From Cloeon dipterum (taxonomy: Eukaryota > Arthropoda > Insecta > Ephemeroptera > Baetidae): a stretch of DNA of 64,000 nt. The notes beneath the pieces are model-generated. The model saw only the letters and a program-made list of their open reading frames with translations, was not told where the DNA came from and searched no databases. Where the stretch lies: assembly GCF_949628265.1 (NCBI RefSeq), contig NC_088789.1, positions 32,729,883-32,793,882 of the forward strand. The letters are read 5' to 3'. A program made the position numbers and the translations under genes. Below, one piece after another: positions 23,175-34,020 of this stretch. Positions within the stretch are counted from its first letter, which is position 1. Every line of letters starts with the position of its first letter.

Positions 23175-23466
23175 TGTGTTCGAGCTGAAAGCATACAAAT
23201 TGTATGATTAAAAAAAGTTTATTAAATCGCTTTAGTACAGATATTTATGGCTGGCAGTTATCAGAGAAATGTTTAATGCTGAAAATATTCGCTTAAATCC
23301 TTTATATTTACTAGCAGAGTCTCGGAGAATTAAAATCAAACAATTAACCTACTCTCAACTGTTTTTATTTTATACAAATTTTTGGGAAAGGTTGAGGTTT
23401 GAAACAAAACAAAATAGCCTTTAATGCTTTTGTTTATTATTGTTTTTCAATACACAAACCAATAAT

Positions 23467-24906
23467 TAGGGTTGTGCAAAATTGATTATCGATTATTATT
23501 TTCTGTTGCCTTTATGATGGGGCGGATCACGGCACCGTTTTTAAGCTCGACCTTGAAACACTGTACAATGCTTGCCTTATGCCCAGCGTTGCCATTTTCT
23601 CTCAAGGTTGCGTTGCCGTGATCCGCCCCGATGTCGGGACTATCAAATGAGTACGAATCATCAATTTTTAAGCATTTTGGCAGATTTTAGAAATCGATTA
23701 TTTTCGATTATTTCGTCCAAACCGACTATTTTTCGATTATCTCCCATAAAAAAGCGATTATTGTCTGATTTCTTTAAAAGGGGTTATTTTCCACTATATT
23801 TTGTCGAAAACCACGCAACCCGCGAACGTGCAACAGTGTTTTAAGCATCAGAGAGGCTGCCAAAGCAAATTTTTTACAGGAATCTTACAAAATAGATTAT
23901 TTTAAAACAATGAATCATTTAAATATACAGTAGATATTGTTTTAATAGCTCAAATTTTAATATTGATAATTTTTATATCTTTTAACAGTAATGTACGTGA
24001 GCAATGATTGATTTCCAATGTAACAATTTGTAAGGATCGCATGAGGTAACCAGTCGCAGAAAGTTGTTGTTACTTAAAGTATAGCTTTACAGCAAACAGA
24101 ATATTTTTAAATTTACCCGAAATTAGAGAAAAGCTTAAATTTTTTCCAAATTTGCGAGAAAATCGGCTATTAAGCTTGCATGTTAGTCATACTCCCAGTC
24201 TAATCAATATATTGATTTGAAATCATATAGTTTATTTCACTAGAAGAGAAATTTAGATCATAAATCACATACGATTAATTGGACAGATCGAGACGGAAGG
24301 AATCAAAATCAAGCAAAAAACTCTTTGACAAACTCTATAATTTGTCAACCAGTTAGGCAATATCTGTACTTAAATTGTTTGACAGACCTGATTTCATTAT
24401 TGCTCATTCTAGAAGTTGCCTAATTCCAAAAACAATTAACAAAATGAACAACTTGCTAAAGCCAACAATGCAAAATATTTTTAATCTTTAGCGGACTTTT
24501 AATTGTAAGTTAAATTTTAACTTTTTCACTCTAACAATTTTTTTTTAGTATTTTGACCTATCACTGCGACTTTAATTAAATTTTAACTGTCTAAAAATAC
24601 TTCAACACGATTAAAACATTCCACAAGAGCTAATAGTGATATAAAAATTTAAAATTGTTTTCGGCAAAATGTTATACATTTTAATATCCTAAACGAACTT
24701 CTTTTGCTTTTCCAATAAAAAATGTATCATAGAAAAATATATAATTTATCGCCTATACAGGAACAGGAATTAACCACATATGAAACCGATTATTTGATAG
24801 ATTATTTGACTAGAAACCGATTATAAAACTGATTATTTGCCTCTGAATTTCCGACTATAATAATCGATTATTTCTTCGCCAAATCGACTATTTCTGCACA
24901 TCCCTA
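23467..24906. mobile_element. Non-autonomous hAT-type element, 1.44 kb
   Basis: Ends are inverted and alike: TAGGGTTGTGCA at the left and, reversed, TAGGGATGTGCA at the right. Both sub-terminal regions are crowded with cgattatt motifs, typical of hAT transposase binding regions. Flanks ccaataat and ccataatt are close to an 8-base target duplication with one slip. No transposase frame is visible. It lies in the presumed 5' UTR intron of the Yellow gene and itself contains a smaller MITE at 23519-23629. Confidence 0.6.
23519..23629. mobile_element. 111-bp palindromic MITE (GGGGCGGAT type), copy A
   Basis: A near-perfect foldback: ggggcggatcacggcaccg at the left and its reverse complement cgttgccgtgatccgcccc at the right, with a second inner pair (ccttgaaa / ctcaagg). 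It is nested within the hAT-type element 23467-24906, so it is younger. A second copy in opposite orientation is at 42972-43083. Confidence 0.65.
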
Positions 24907-25060
24907 CCATAATTAAAAAAATCGATGAAATGCTTGAAAAAGCAAAAATGCTTGTATTTCACACTAATTTAAACGAAATCTCGAGCATGCGAATTGATAT
25001 TTCAAATAATGTAAGTTACCGCAGATAATACCCAAATATTACAAGAGAGCGAACTCACCC

Positions 25061-25190
25061 CGGGCGTGCCTCTCGCGCGGTTACTCTTCTCGTTGTGTGC
25101 TGTGCTGATAATGTACGTGGTTTTCCTCCGCCTCGCGAATCGAGACACGTGACGCGACGCAAAACAGACAATCCGCGTCGTGGCTCAGCA
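25061..25190 (-). promoter_or_regulatory. Possible 5' UTR exon/promoter of the Yellow gene
   Basis: A GC-rich island in AT-rich surroundings with a strong minus-strand donor (cccgggGTGAGT, donor GT at 25059-25060). An acceptor just upstream of the Yellow start (tttgtatgctttcag, ending about 23186) could join it across about 1.9 kb. No start codon in it is needed. The link is inferred from splice signals alone. Confidence 0.35.
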
Positions 25191-25199
25191 TTATTTGGC

Positions 25200-26092
25200 C
25201 CCACAAATTTCGCTTTTCACTCTAATCTCATTAGAAAAAGGTCATAGTGCACGTTTCTCTTGATTTTGAGTTGGCATAATTGAAGCTATAACTATTACTT
25301 CGATTGCCAATAGAGATAGAATTTATATTATCAAACAAACTTTGAAATGCTTTTTAATTTGCGAAGCTATCTCTCCAATGTATCAGACATTTATGTTTTC
25401 AGGTGCTATATATGGTTTAGCTCAGTTATTTTTTTAATTGCTAAAAAGTGGCCTATAAGTGTTAATAAAAAAGGATTAAGGACTGGGTTGCAACTGCGTA
25501 TTGTTCACACGTTTTCTGTTGTGTAATAAGCCCGGTCGAGTAGCCGCAACTGATTGTGAGTGCGCGCCAGCGGAGTGGAGATAAAGAGGTCAAACGGCGG
25601 CGATCGCTCGCGCTCTTTCATGAGCCTTGAAAAGATCTGCGTGCGCCAAATAATTATTCTGTTAAAGAAACACGCACTTGATTGTTGCGAGCGGTTGGGC
25701 GGCCCGTGAATTAATTCGCAAAACGAGTACTGTCGAGAGCAAAAGACGAGCACCGCCATCCTCTCTCTTGGCCCGCTCCATCCGCTACTCGAGCCAACTG
25801 AAAAAATTATTTTAATTCGTAAAGTAAAAGAGACTGATTGTGGTCATATCCAAAAAGGAAAGAGGATTCGATATAAAAGTAGAAAAACAGATTTCATGAG
25901 TGCTTTTCACATTCCGAGCGCCTGCTTTCGGGCCTAAAGAGTGAGTGGCGAAAAGCTTTTTAATTATTTTTAACCTTTAATGTAGTCCAGAAAAAAATGT
26001 TTTCGGGTAAAAATACCAGAGTTTTAGATTCAATCTATACGATTTTATTTTTTTACTAGAGTTTAATGGAATTTCTTTTCATTAAAGCGAGT
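25200..26092. other. Intergenic, one possible orphan plus-strand promoter
   Basis: No protein gene supported. A TATA box (gatataaaag, 25870-25879) is followed about 60 bases on by a consensus donor (aaagaGTGAGT, 25936-25946), which could be an orphan first exon whose gene body is missing. The open frame at 25505-25759 (minus) has no recognisable content. Confidence 0.3.
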
Positions 26093-26100
26093 ATCAAAAT

Positions 26101-26376
26101 CAGCGGGGGCCAGATGCGCGATAAAATTGGTTCGCACTGCGCAGATCAGAGATGGCGTGTGAGCGTGGGAAACAAAAGCTCTCTGCCGATTGCCGTACGA
26201 GTGTCAAGAGTTTGTCTTTACGATCCAAAAGACACAATTAGCACAAGTAAAGCAAATTAGCAGTCACAATATTGACCAAAACTTGCTTCTTTTCGCGCAT
26301 TTTCACGCGACCGTTTTTCCGCGCCATGCTCCACCGGACGCCATATCTGTGCGTCGCACGAATCTGGTCCCCGCTG
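26101..26376. mobile_element. hAT-like MITE, copy B
   Basis: A 276-base partner of 5913-6198 in reverse orientation. Ends are cagcgggggccagatgcg and, reversed, cagcggggaccagattcg. Flanking octamers atcaaaat and atcataat differ at one base, supporting an 8-base target duplication and hence the hAT group. Non-coding. Confidence 0.7.
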
Positions 26377-26589
26377 ATCATAATAATATTTCTATCGTCT
26401 CCCGAGTCCCTTCATTTTATTTTGTGTTAAGAATGGCCGAGAACGGCATCCTCTGCTCTATTTTAATTTAATTCCTCAAGAGGCGCTGCCGGCATTTCAT
26501 TGATTCTCCTCGAAGCCATTTAAAGTCGAGTGCCTGCTCTCATTGGTCTTTCACCAAGATTCTTTCACGATTTGTAGCATGTTGGAAGA

Positions 26590-26829
26590 ATTCTTTAAAT
26601 AAATACTACATATGTACAGCTTCATGATTGAGTCATAATTCGCTACGTATTATTATAATTTTATAATCAATCCATCATTATATTTAATGGCAGTTAAACT
26701 ATTATTTGGAAAGTGCAGAAATAAACAAAAAGTACATATATTATTATCTAATACGCAGTCTTTTCATCTCAAAACCAGCATTTTGATCGGTTATTATAAC
26801 TAAAACTACACACGATTCCTGAAAACATT
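26590..26829. repeat. ANK2 downstream flank, displaced copy
   Basis: This stretch matches about 37090-37310 and 63010-63270, the sequence between the LRR and ANK2 genes (atgattgagtcataattcgc, gtgcagaaataaac, ctacacacgattcctga). Here it is joined directly to exon 10 of RCC1-BTB copy 4, marking a recombination joint near 26830. Confidence 0.7.
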
Positions 26830-27197
26830 TTCCAATGTCACGACTCTTTGGACAGTTTTCAAGCACTCCTTTTGCAAATCAGTCGTGCAATATAAGTCGG
26901 CCAAGGCGAAAAGCTCTTATTTATGCATAATTATTCAAAACAGAAACCGCAGTGCAATTCAAGTGTTTTACCGAAAGCCAAATCTAGCAGCAAATCAACC
27001 TTGTTTGTGTAGAAGTATCTCAAAAAGGCGTAAAATACATATCGTAGCTGTGATGCTCGATGATTTGCTCCCTAATTTAGAGTTGAGTTTTGGTTAATTC
27101 AAAAGTTAAAATTAATTACCTTTGGTTGCTCTCCTTCCAATCGCCCTGGAACATCGTCCTGAAGACAGCGCATCTCATTATCAAAATTGCTTTGTGC

Positions 27198-28126
27198 CAT
27201 AGGCGATCGGTGCATGTAAGTGGGTCAAGGGTCACTTGAGGTGTCCAAAGGAGGCAGGAAGGAAAAATTCCTAAATTACAATTTTCCTGGCCAAATTTTC
27301 CTTTAGTCGCTATATATTTCAGTCTGCAGGCTACCCGCCTGCTCGCTCTAGAGCGCAAGCACACGAGCGCATGCGTACTAGCGACCCGTGTGCTAGGCTA
27401 GTGCCACACGAATCCACGGGTTAAATCAAATGGGAAATTGGGACCAATCAGCGACCTCCAAATTTAACACGTAAAATCCCATAAGCAGCAAGTGGTAGCC
27501 AAAGTCACTTAAAAGTGGTGGGAGAGCACGTGAATGTGACAGCGACTTCAATTTTTTACTTGTTTTGGTTCAATTATTGATTGCAAAAGCTGATTGCTGA
27601 TTGAGAATTACAAAACAAGCCCGTCTGTCAAAATGCTGAATTAAATATTATAAAAATATGGAACACGAAGAAAATTTGGTTAGGGAAATTGTCGTGGCTG
27701 TCGAGTTTAAAATGCGCTCGACAAACACCTAAATTTTTGCTCTTCAATTGATTAAAATTAATTGTGACAGCAAGGAAATTTGAATTTGTTTGTTGAGCAA
27801 TTATTTTATAAAAGTGAGTGAGTTACAAAGTGAATATTTTACTATTTTAGTCAAAAAGTAGATCTTCTCCAATAATGAAATTTGTGCGCTCTTATTACTA
27901 TCTATAGTTTTGGATCTTGAATAAAGAAATCACTTTTACCTTTTAAATATAAACAAAACTAAAATAATTTAATTGTTATATACTATGAACTTTTTCTTTA
28001 CAATTTCATCGGGAGGTTGTTGTATATAGCATTTATTTACGGTTTATATATGTGGTTTTTTCCGGTTTTTTCCACGATATTGGCCACTGCCACTTGAGGT
28101 GTATCCAAATCCACCGATCGCCTATG
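27198..28126. mobile_element. Non-autonomous hAT element, 929 bp, with perfect TIRs and TSD
   Basis: Exactly inverted 15-base ends, CATAGGCGATCGGTG and CACCGATCGCCTATG, flanked by a perfect 8-base duplication CTTTGTGC (27190-27197 and 28127-28134). The empty site exists in RCC1-BTB copy 3 as a single ctttgtgc at about 17384-17391. Near both ends a cacttgaggtgt motif occurs (27233-27244, 28091-28102). No transposase frame was found, so movement would need an enzyme from elsewhere. It interrupts the BTB-coding exon 8 of copy 4. Perfect ends and flanks indicate a young insertion. Confidence 0.9.
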
Positions 28127-29226
28127 CTTTGTGCACATGAATTTTCTTTCCCTCGACCACAAAAACAACGTCAGCAGTATCCTATCCACGTGACGTTTCA
28201 TCAATGTTATAAATTTTCCGAAATGTGCATTTTTCCTTACGTTATCATCAAAAGATTTCTTGAGCCATTCCGGACTTTCGTTTGCAGGGTTCTTTTCTTC
28301 TATCGGGTTAGGACGCAATGGTCGGAATGTTGGAACATTCGCAAAAACTTCATCAAGCGATGTGAGTGGGGATTTGGTCGGGTTCAAAACTTCTGGGTCT
28401 TAAATTCGTGACGGTTATTTTGTAATTCTTTAAAAGATTCAAACTCGTACCAATGTTGCTGCTACCTAAAGCACTCCAAACGTAAACTTCATCTGTTTCT
28501 GTGACTGCAGCACCAAAATTGTGCGTGATATGGGCAGCTACGTCTCTTATCCTATCAAAAAACAAGATAATTCACAATTTTTTCATATAAATATTTCATT
28601 CTTTCAGCACTGATTAATATAAAAATAGTCCATTAAATTTCCACTGAGACCTGACAAAATCTCCAGTTATCAAAGTTGTTGGTTGGTGAGAATTTTCTGT
28701 GGTTTCAGGTCCAAGCAGGCCAACGCAATTCCATCCCCAAGAATAGACATTTCCATCGTTGGACAAAGCTAGTGCATTATTCATTCCACACACTATTCTT
28801 GTAATGGTGATGCCTTCCAAGCCGGGCACTTTGCGAGGAATGTTTTGCTCCTTCACGTCATAGCTATGGCCCAAAATGCCATATACATTGTTCCCCCAAG
28901 CCATTAACTTGAAAGTGAATTTGACGAGAATTAATGTTTCCATCTTTTACCAGTTTTACCGATTTGAATAAAATGTTACTTCTGCTCAAAACAAAGACTA
29001 TCGTCAAAAGATATAATTTTCACCTCTCCTGAGTCTAGGAGTGCTACAGATGATAAAGCTAGACAAGCAATGGATGTCGCAACTCTCCCAGCCGAAGGAA
29101 AGTCCAATTTTTGTGGAAGAGTTTGGCAAACGCTATGTCCAAGTCCCATAATCGTTGGGAGAAGACCTTATGATTGTAGTAATTTGACATTTTGAATTAA
29201 TTTGCCATATGCATAAGCATGCATTA

Positions 29227-29613
29227 GCGTTCGTAGCCGCTACAGATGGCGTTAAGTTTAATGTTAGTAAGCACTTCCTCTGATTTCAGACTCAGTTCTT
29301 TTGATACTGAGCATTTTTCACTTTAAATACTTTCTTTTGACGAGCCGGAAACCAAAATCAGTCCAGCCATTCGCTGTAGAAACGCTGGAAAAGATTGCAT
29401 ATTTCAAAAAAATATTTTTTCACGATTCTACGGCGTTTGGCTTAATTGATTTTGGTTTTTAGAACGGCAAAGGAAAGTAAATTAAGTGAAGAATGTGCAG
29501 TATCAGAATTGAGTCTGAAATCAGAGGAATAGTGCCTAAAAATTATAATTATTAGGCACTTAAATTTATTACCAAAGTATACAGTGACGCCACCTGTTGG
29601 CAGCTTCGAACAC
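29227..29613. mobile_element. TA-flanked palindromic MITE, copy B
   Basis: It is the counterpart of 18514-18906 at the same place in intron 3, with TA on each side (29225-29226, 29614-29615). It came with the gene duplication rather than by a new insertion. Confidence 0.7.
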
Positions 29614-31075
29614 TAAGGGATTATAGAACTGGTGTATTAGAAATATATTTATTTAAAACCTCTCTATCTGAAGTTAAAGCCAGCGTATGTTCATCGCTGC
29701 AGGCCATTTGCACAACTCTTTTTGTTCCCAAAATTCCTTTTATTTTGGTTGGAATCAAGGTTTCTCGTTTTGTACCCAGTCCAAGCTGGCCGTGATTATT
29801 TCTTCCCCAGGCGAAAACTGAGCCGGAAGCAGAAATCGCAAAAAACGTAATATTTGAGAACTGCAACCCTAAATCAATACATATGCCGTATTTATTTGGG
29901 AGTCACGTCAATAATTAATCCTTAAACTTCACCTTGAATGTTTTGTCCGCACAATTGTTCAATTTTTGTGTGCTCTGTGCGTGGTTCCTCGTCGCCAGTA
30001 CCAAGAAATCCTGTTTTGTTTTCCCCGAAGCCGAAAACTTCATCATCTTTCGTCGCGTAAATTGCGCTTCCTTCTTTAAATGTTAAATAGCAAAGATCAG
30101 AGGATGCACATATTGAAATCAATGAATTTGGCAGCGGGCAGTGGAAATTAAATAGTAAAATGCACCACCCATTTATTCAATTTATAATTATTAATTTTTT
30201 TACATTAGACAAGACCATTTAAAGCTATGCAAAAAAAAAAATAAAACTAATAGCTTACCAAATACGACTGCAAGCCTGATATTCCGCTTCAGTTCGTCGC
30301 TAAGAACCTGAAATATTTTCCACTTATTCAAGCTGTCCGACATCGCGGCAGCTAGCAGCAAATTCTCTTCACGACTGCGCTGCTTGCAAGAAACGCAGGA
30401 AAGAAATGACAATAAAGCATTCGATTTGGCTGTTTTATCTCTTAGCGACGACGCAGGATTAGGATTATCTACGAGCCGGTCGGCGTCTGTCTGCCTGGCT
30501 GCCGCAATAAAATTGTAATCATGCAATAAAAATACACACGTCGCACGTCGGAAATTGATAAGCATGAGAAAAACAATTATTGGTCTTTAATTATTTTGGA
30601 GAACGTAAGAGAATTATATAATTATCAGGCCTGGTGACTATAAAAGTGCTTTAGAAACTTTAAAAAAAAAATGAATTTTTATGATTTTTCAAAAGGAAAC
30701 AATTGAAAAAATTCGCATTTGGTGCCGTTTGTGATAGCGGACGTCGCAATAAAAGAGAGAATTGGAGCAACCACCCACCGCCGGCGCTGCTCTTTGATGT
30801 GCGCGACAGAGAAGCGCGACGAGCGGAGCAATAAAAATTACCGAGTTGATGTCATTCGTTCACAAAACACAGCAATTTTATCAGTATTTTTGTAACTCGG
30901 CAGACATTAACAACTTCAGTATTATCCAATTAAATTTCATTAGAGTATTTTGAAGTTTTTATTAAAAATATATTTAGCTCCGTCTCTGGAACCGATTCAC
31001 TGATTTTACTTTTCCCTCTGTAATCAAATCGAAAAATCGCGTTTTTTATATTTTTTTTGTGTTCTGGATGTGGAT

Positions 31076-31241
31076 GTAAGGGGCACAGTTGCCCTGCTGA
31101 CTCGCAATAAAATCATTTTGAATCTAAGTCTGTTTCATGAGAAATTTTACTATAGGCTCAATAAGAAACAAAATGAATTAAAAGTTGTCCGCGAACTAAT
31201 GCGGAATTTCGCCAATGCTTGGTATGTATTAGTTCAAGATT
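31076..31241 (-). pseudogene. Copied 3' end of the Yellow gene (fragment 1)
   Basis: Matches 20360-20517, the Yellow 3' flank and final codons, including gcggaatttcgccaatgct. The match stops at caagatt, where the Yellow frame continues in the original but ANK1 downstream flank begins here. It is too short to code and marks the edge of the duplicated segment. Confidence 0.8.
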
Positions 31242-31625
31242 ATAATTGCAAATGTTTTTCTCCCAAAATCTGACGCCAGAACCTGCAACAAGAGCATTTC
31301 CAACAGCTCCTTTGTTGCGGTGTTAATGGTAAATTCTACTGTTCCAACTATGATTATTATTAATTTTTTGCGTTTCCAACAAACAACATTGCGAGAAAAA
31401 TGCCTGGCACAAGAGTGGAAACTGCCGCCGTGTGTACGCTCTTGATGCGCGGATTGCATACCATTCAAGGCAAATAAAACTATTGCGTGGTTCTATATTG
31501 CTCCCAGTTTTTCAAAATGAACTGAAATTAAAGATATATATCACACATGAATCCCTGAAAAAATTCACAGGATTATTTATTCAAGAAATTTTACTGTACA
31601 AATCACAGTAAATTTCGATGTTGGT

Positions 31626-33023
31626 CTAACGTGATGCAATATTGTCGAGTATTTCCTTCAGCGTCAAGGTCGGGGTGGTGATTTCCCTCAGCCACTGGAG
31701 CATGTGCTTGTTTTTTAACTCGCTGGCGATGTGCAAAGCGATCTTTCCTTCTGGTCCTAGTCCATTGACCATGCTCTTCTTTTTTGCGTACACAAACTTG
31801 GCGCTGAGCAGCCTGTTTCTTCCCACGCAATAAAGCAGCAGATTGCATCCTTTAAAATCGACGTCTAAATCAGCGCCACATTTGATCAGTTCCTCGGCCA
31901 TGTCCAGTCTTGATTTGCAGAGGGCAACATGAAGCGCCGTTTTGCCTAGAACATCCTTTCGGTTCATGTCTTTCACGGGCATTTTCGGGGCAAAGAATCG
32001 AATGTTCGCCAATCCGTGCGATTTATTCAAAACAGAATAGTGGAGAACCGTGCCCAACGTGGTCCTATCGACAGCAGTCACGTCCAAGCCCTGACGAACC
32101 ATCCATTCGCACACATCAGGCCTCGAATGCTGAGAAGCTAAGTGGAGAGGATAGATGAGGAACTCATCCATCTTCTTTCCGGCCAGGTTGAGGAATTCTC
32201 CAATGCTCTCGACCTTCACGTTTTCATCGCTGATGAGTTCTTCAAGAAACGATGATTTTCTATCCAATATAGAAGCGCCATGCTTCTTCATCAGATAATC
32301 TGCCATTGGAATGTTTCCTTTCAAAAATGCGGATTTCAAAAGAAACTCCAAATCCCTCGGCAAAAGTTCCAGACTGCACTCTTCCATTAAAAACCTAACG
32401 ATTTGCTCGCTGTGCTTCATGTTGTCTCCGCATGCCTTTAGAGACGAAAGGAGAATTCCTTTTCTCACATGACTGCTATATTCCAAGCTGCTTCTGCAGA
32501 TCTCGAGTACCCACTTCATGATGTCCAAGTCTCTGAACCCTGCCGCTACGGGAATCAGATATTTCAAGTCGATGTTGTTGTCCACGTTTCCCACGGACGC
32601 GTTTTTCTCGTACAAAGACTTCAATAAGTCCAGTTTAACCTGATAGGCGATGCAGTGTGCCAAGAAGCTGATATCATCTGATCTTTTGTTGAACAGTGCA
32701 ATGGCGAAGTCGAAGTTTCCCTCTTTGACGGCAACCATTTCCGCTCCCTCACCAACGTCATTTTTTCTTTTGACGTCTGCTCCGAGGCTCGCAAAGTATT
32801 CGAGCAGTTGCAAGCCATGCGCGGCGTTCCTGGCGGCGTAGTGGAAGACGTTGGAGCCTATTTTGTCCACGGTGCCGACGACGTTGGCCCCTATTCCCAC
32901 GAAATAGCCGCAAATTTCCAAATCACCCACTTTGGAAGCGAAAAGCAGCATCGGAGTTTCACCTCTGTTTTTCATGACGAATTCTATTTTTTCTTCCAAA
33001 GATTCCATCGCGGAGAATTCCAT
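31626..33023 (-). CDS. Ankyrin-repeat protein ANK1, copy 2 (465 aa)
   Basis: One coding exon on the minus strand, starting MEFSAMESLEEKIEFV, no breaks. Repeat signatures are as in copy 1 (ETPMLLFASKVGDLEICGYF, NVFHYAARNAAHGLQLLEYF, GKTALHVALCKSRLDMAEEL). It is much closer to copy 3 than to copy 1. Upstream at 33071-33073 there is a better acceptor (cttacattgcag) for the coding exon. The TATA-initiator promoter lies around 33871-33912 and a polyadenylation signal (AATAAA reversed) at about 31576. No signal peptide. Probably an intracellular protein-binding scaffold; the exact role is unknown. Confidence 0.9.
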   Translation of the reverse strand: MEFSAMESLEEKIEFVMKNRGETPMLLFASKVGDLEICGYFVGIGANVVGTVDKIGSNVFHYAARNAAHGLQLLEYFASLGADVKRKNDVGEGAEMVAVKEGNFDFAIALFNKRSDDISFLAHCIAYQVKLDLLKSLYEKNASVGNVDNNIDLKYLIPVAAGFRDLDIMKWVLEICRSSLEYSSHVRKGILLSSLKACGDNMKHSEQIVRFLMEECSLELLPRDLEFLLKSAFLKGNIPMADYLMKKHGASILDRKSSFLEELISDENVKVESIGEFLNLAGKKMDEFLIYPLHLASQHSRPDVCEWMVRQGLDVTAVDRTTLGTVLHYSVLNKSHGLANIRFFAPKMPVKDMNRKDVLGKTALHVALCKSRLDMAEELIKCGADLDVDFKGCNLLLYCVGRNRLLSAKFVYAKKKSMVNGLGPEGKIALHIASELKNKHMLQWLREITTPTLTLKEILDNIASR

Positions 33024-33859
33024 TTGAAGAAAAATATTTTTGTTTTCTAGAAGTCGTTTTTCTGCAATGTAAGGAATTGGAATGTTAGAAAAAATGCGTC
33101 AATGAAAGGAATTTAAAAAACCCACTGCTCTCTTTTTGGCCTGGCGAGTCCGTCCAATTGACCTTTTTCCTTTTATAAGGGTAGCGTTGAGAGAATTCAA
33201 AAAATTCTGAAACATAAAAGATAAAAATTTGGTAAAAATCTAGTAGTAGAGGGTTGACATTTGACCAAATGGAGGATTGCATTCCTTTTCGAGAAAATGT
33301 ACAAGGCAAAAGCTAAAAAAAACTATTTGACCGCGATTTGTTGCTATAGTATAATTTTAAATTCCAAACCGTCAAATTAATTTTATTTTTAATCGAGAAT
33401 TTACTCGAAATTGCGTTTCCAATTCCAGAAAATTATGAAAATAACAAGCGGCGCCATCAGTTGGCAGATAAGAACTTATTTAAATTTCTTAACTCGTGAA
33501 TATTTAGCAAAAGTGTTCTTCTGCAATTCAAAATTTATAAGATTTTCACCCTTCTAATCACAATTAAATGACTGAATTAATAGTAGTGAGAAATAAAACC
33601 TTCTAAGCTAAAATCAGCGGAAATAAAATTCTCTAGGGTTCCTTTTCAGCTCTTTACAGTCCTTATATCAGGCTCTAAAGCGCCTTGAGGGACCGATTCC
33701 ACCCTAAAATTCACCCCTGCGTGAGATTAAATTATGATTAAGCGAAATTGCGGCGTTATCAAGATCTAAGGATTGCAATCTGATGAAGTTTATCACAAAA
33801 TTGTTAGTTCCGACGATCAAGATAGTGTTTACCTGCTGCGCTGCTGCACGCGGTTGCTC

Positions 33860-33915
33860 AGGGCTCGCTCAGGTGACTGCTGACTTCACTGCTCACTCGC
33901 CTGCCTTCTTATATC
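33860..33915 (-). promoter_or_regulatory. Core promoter of ANK1 copy 2
   Basis: On the minus strand gatataagaaggcaggcgag provides the TATA box and gtcagcagtc the initiator, in the same order as in the other two copies, with one base inserted between them here (agtgaagtcagc). Confidence 0.55.
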
Positions 33916-34020
33916 AGGTGGCTCTCAGCTGATTTTGAGAGCAATACCATTGGCGGAAGCAAGGGCGGGAAATACAAATAAAAAACGCGCGCTTTTCATC
34001 TCTAGCTCGTTCACTCGAAA

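Larger units (their letters stand above)
26830..30343 (-). pseudogene. RCC1-repeat and BTB protein, copy 4 (multiply broken)
   Basis: Minus-strand exons equivalent to copy 3: 30259-30343, 29933-30073, 29660-29868, 29024-29166, 28651-28907, 28451-28551, 28241-28398, then exon 8 split by a transposon (28127-28181 and 27120-27197), 26972-27071, and a truncated exon 10 (about 26830-26915); exon 11 is missing. Exon 4 has lost 8 and 9 bases around the blade motif and is out of frame. Exon 9 has an extra dinucleotide (acatatcg for acatcg). The remaining parts are very close to copy 3, including the shared intron transposon, so it was copied from that locus recently. Confidence 0.9.

Noticed and set aside
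25505-25759. 84-codon minus-strand open frame in a GC-richer stretch
   Set aside because: No domain, no paralogue in the window, and composition-driven content; at best promoter-proximal sequence.
31070-31273. Plus-strand frame MDVRGTVALLTRNK... repeated at 55982-56197
   Set aside because: It is the antisense side of the copied Yellow 3' end, repeated only because the segment was duplicated.
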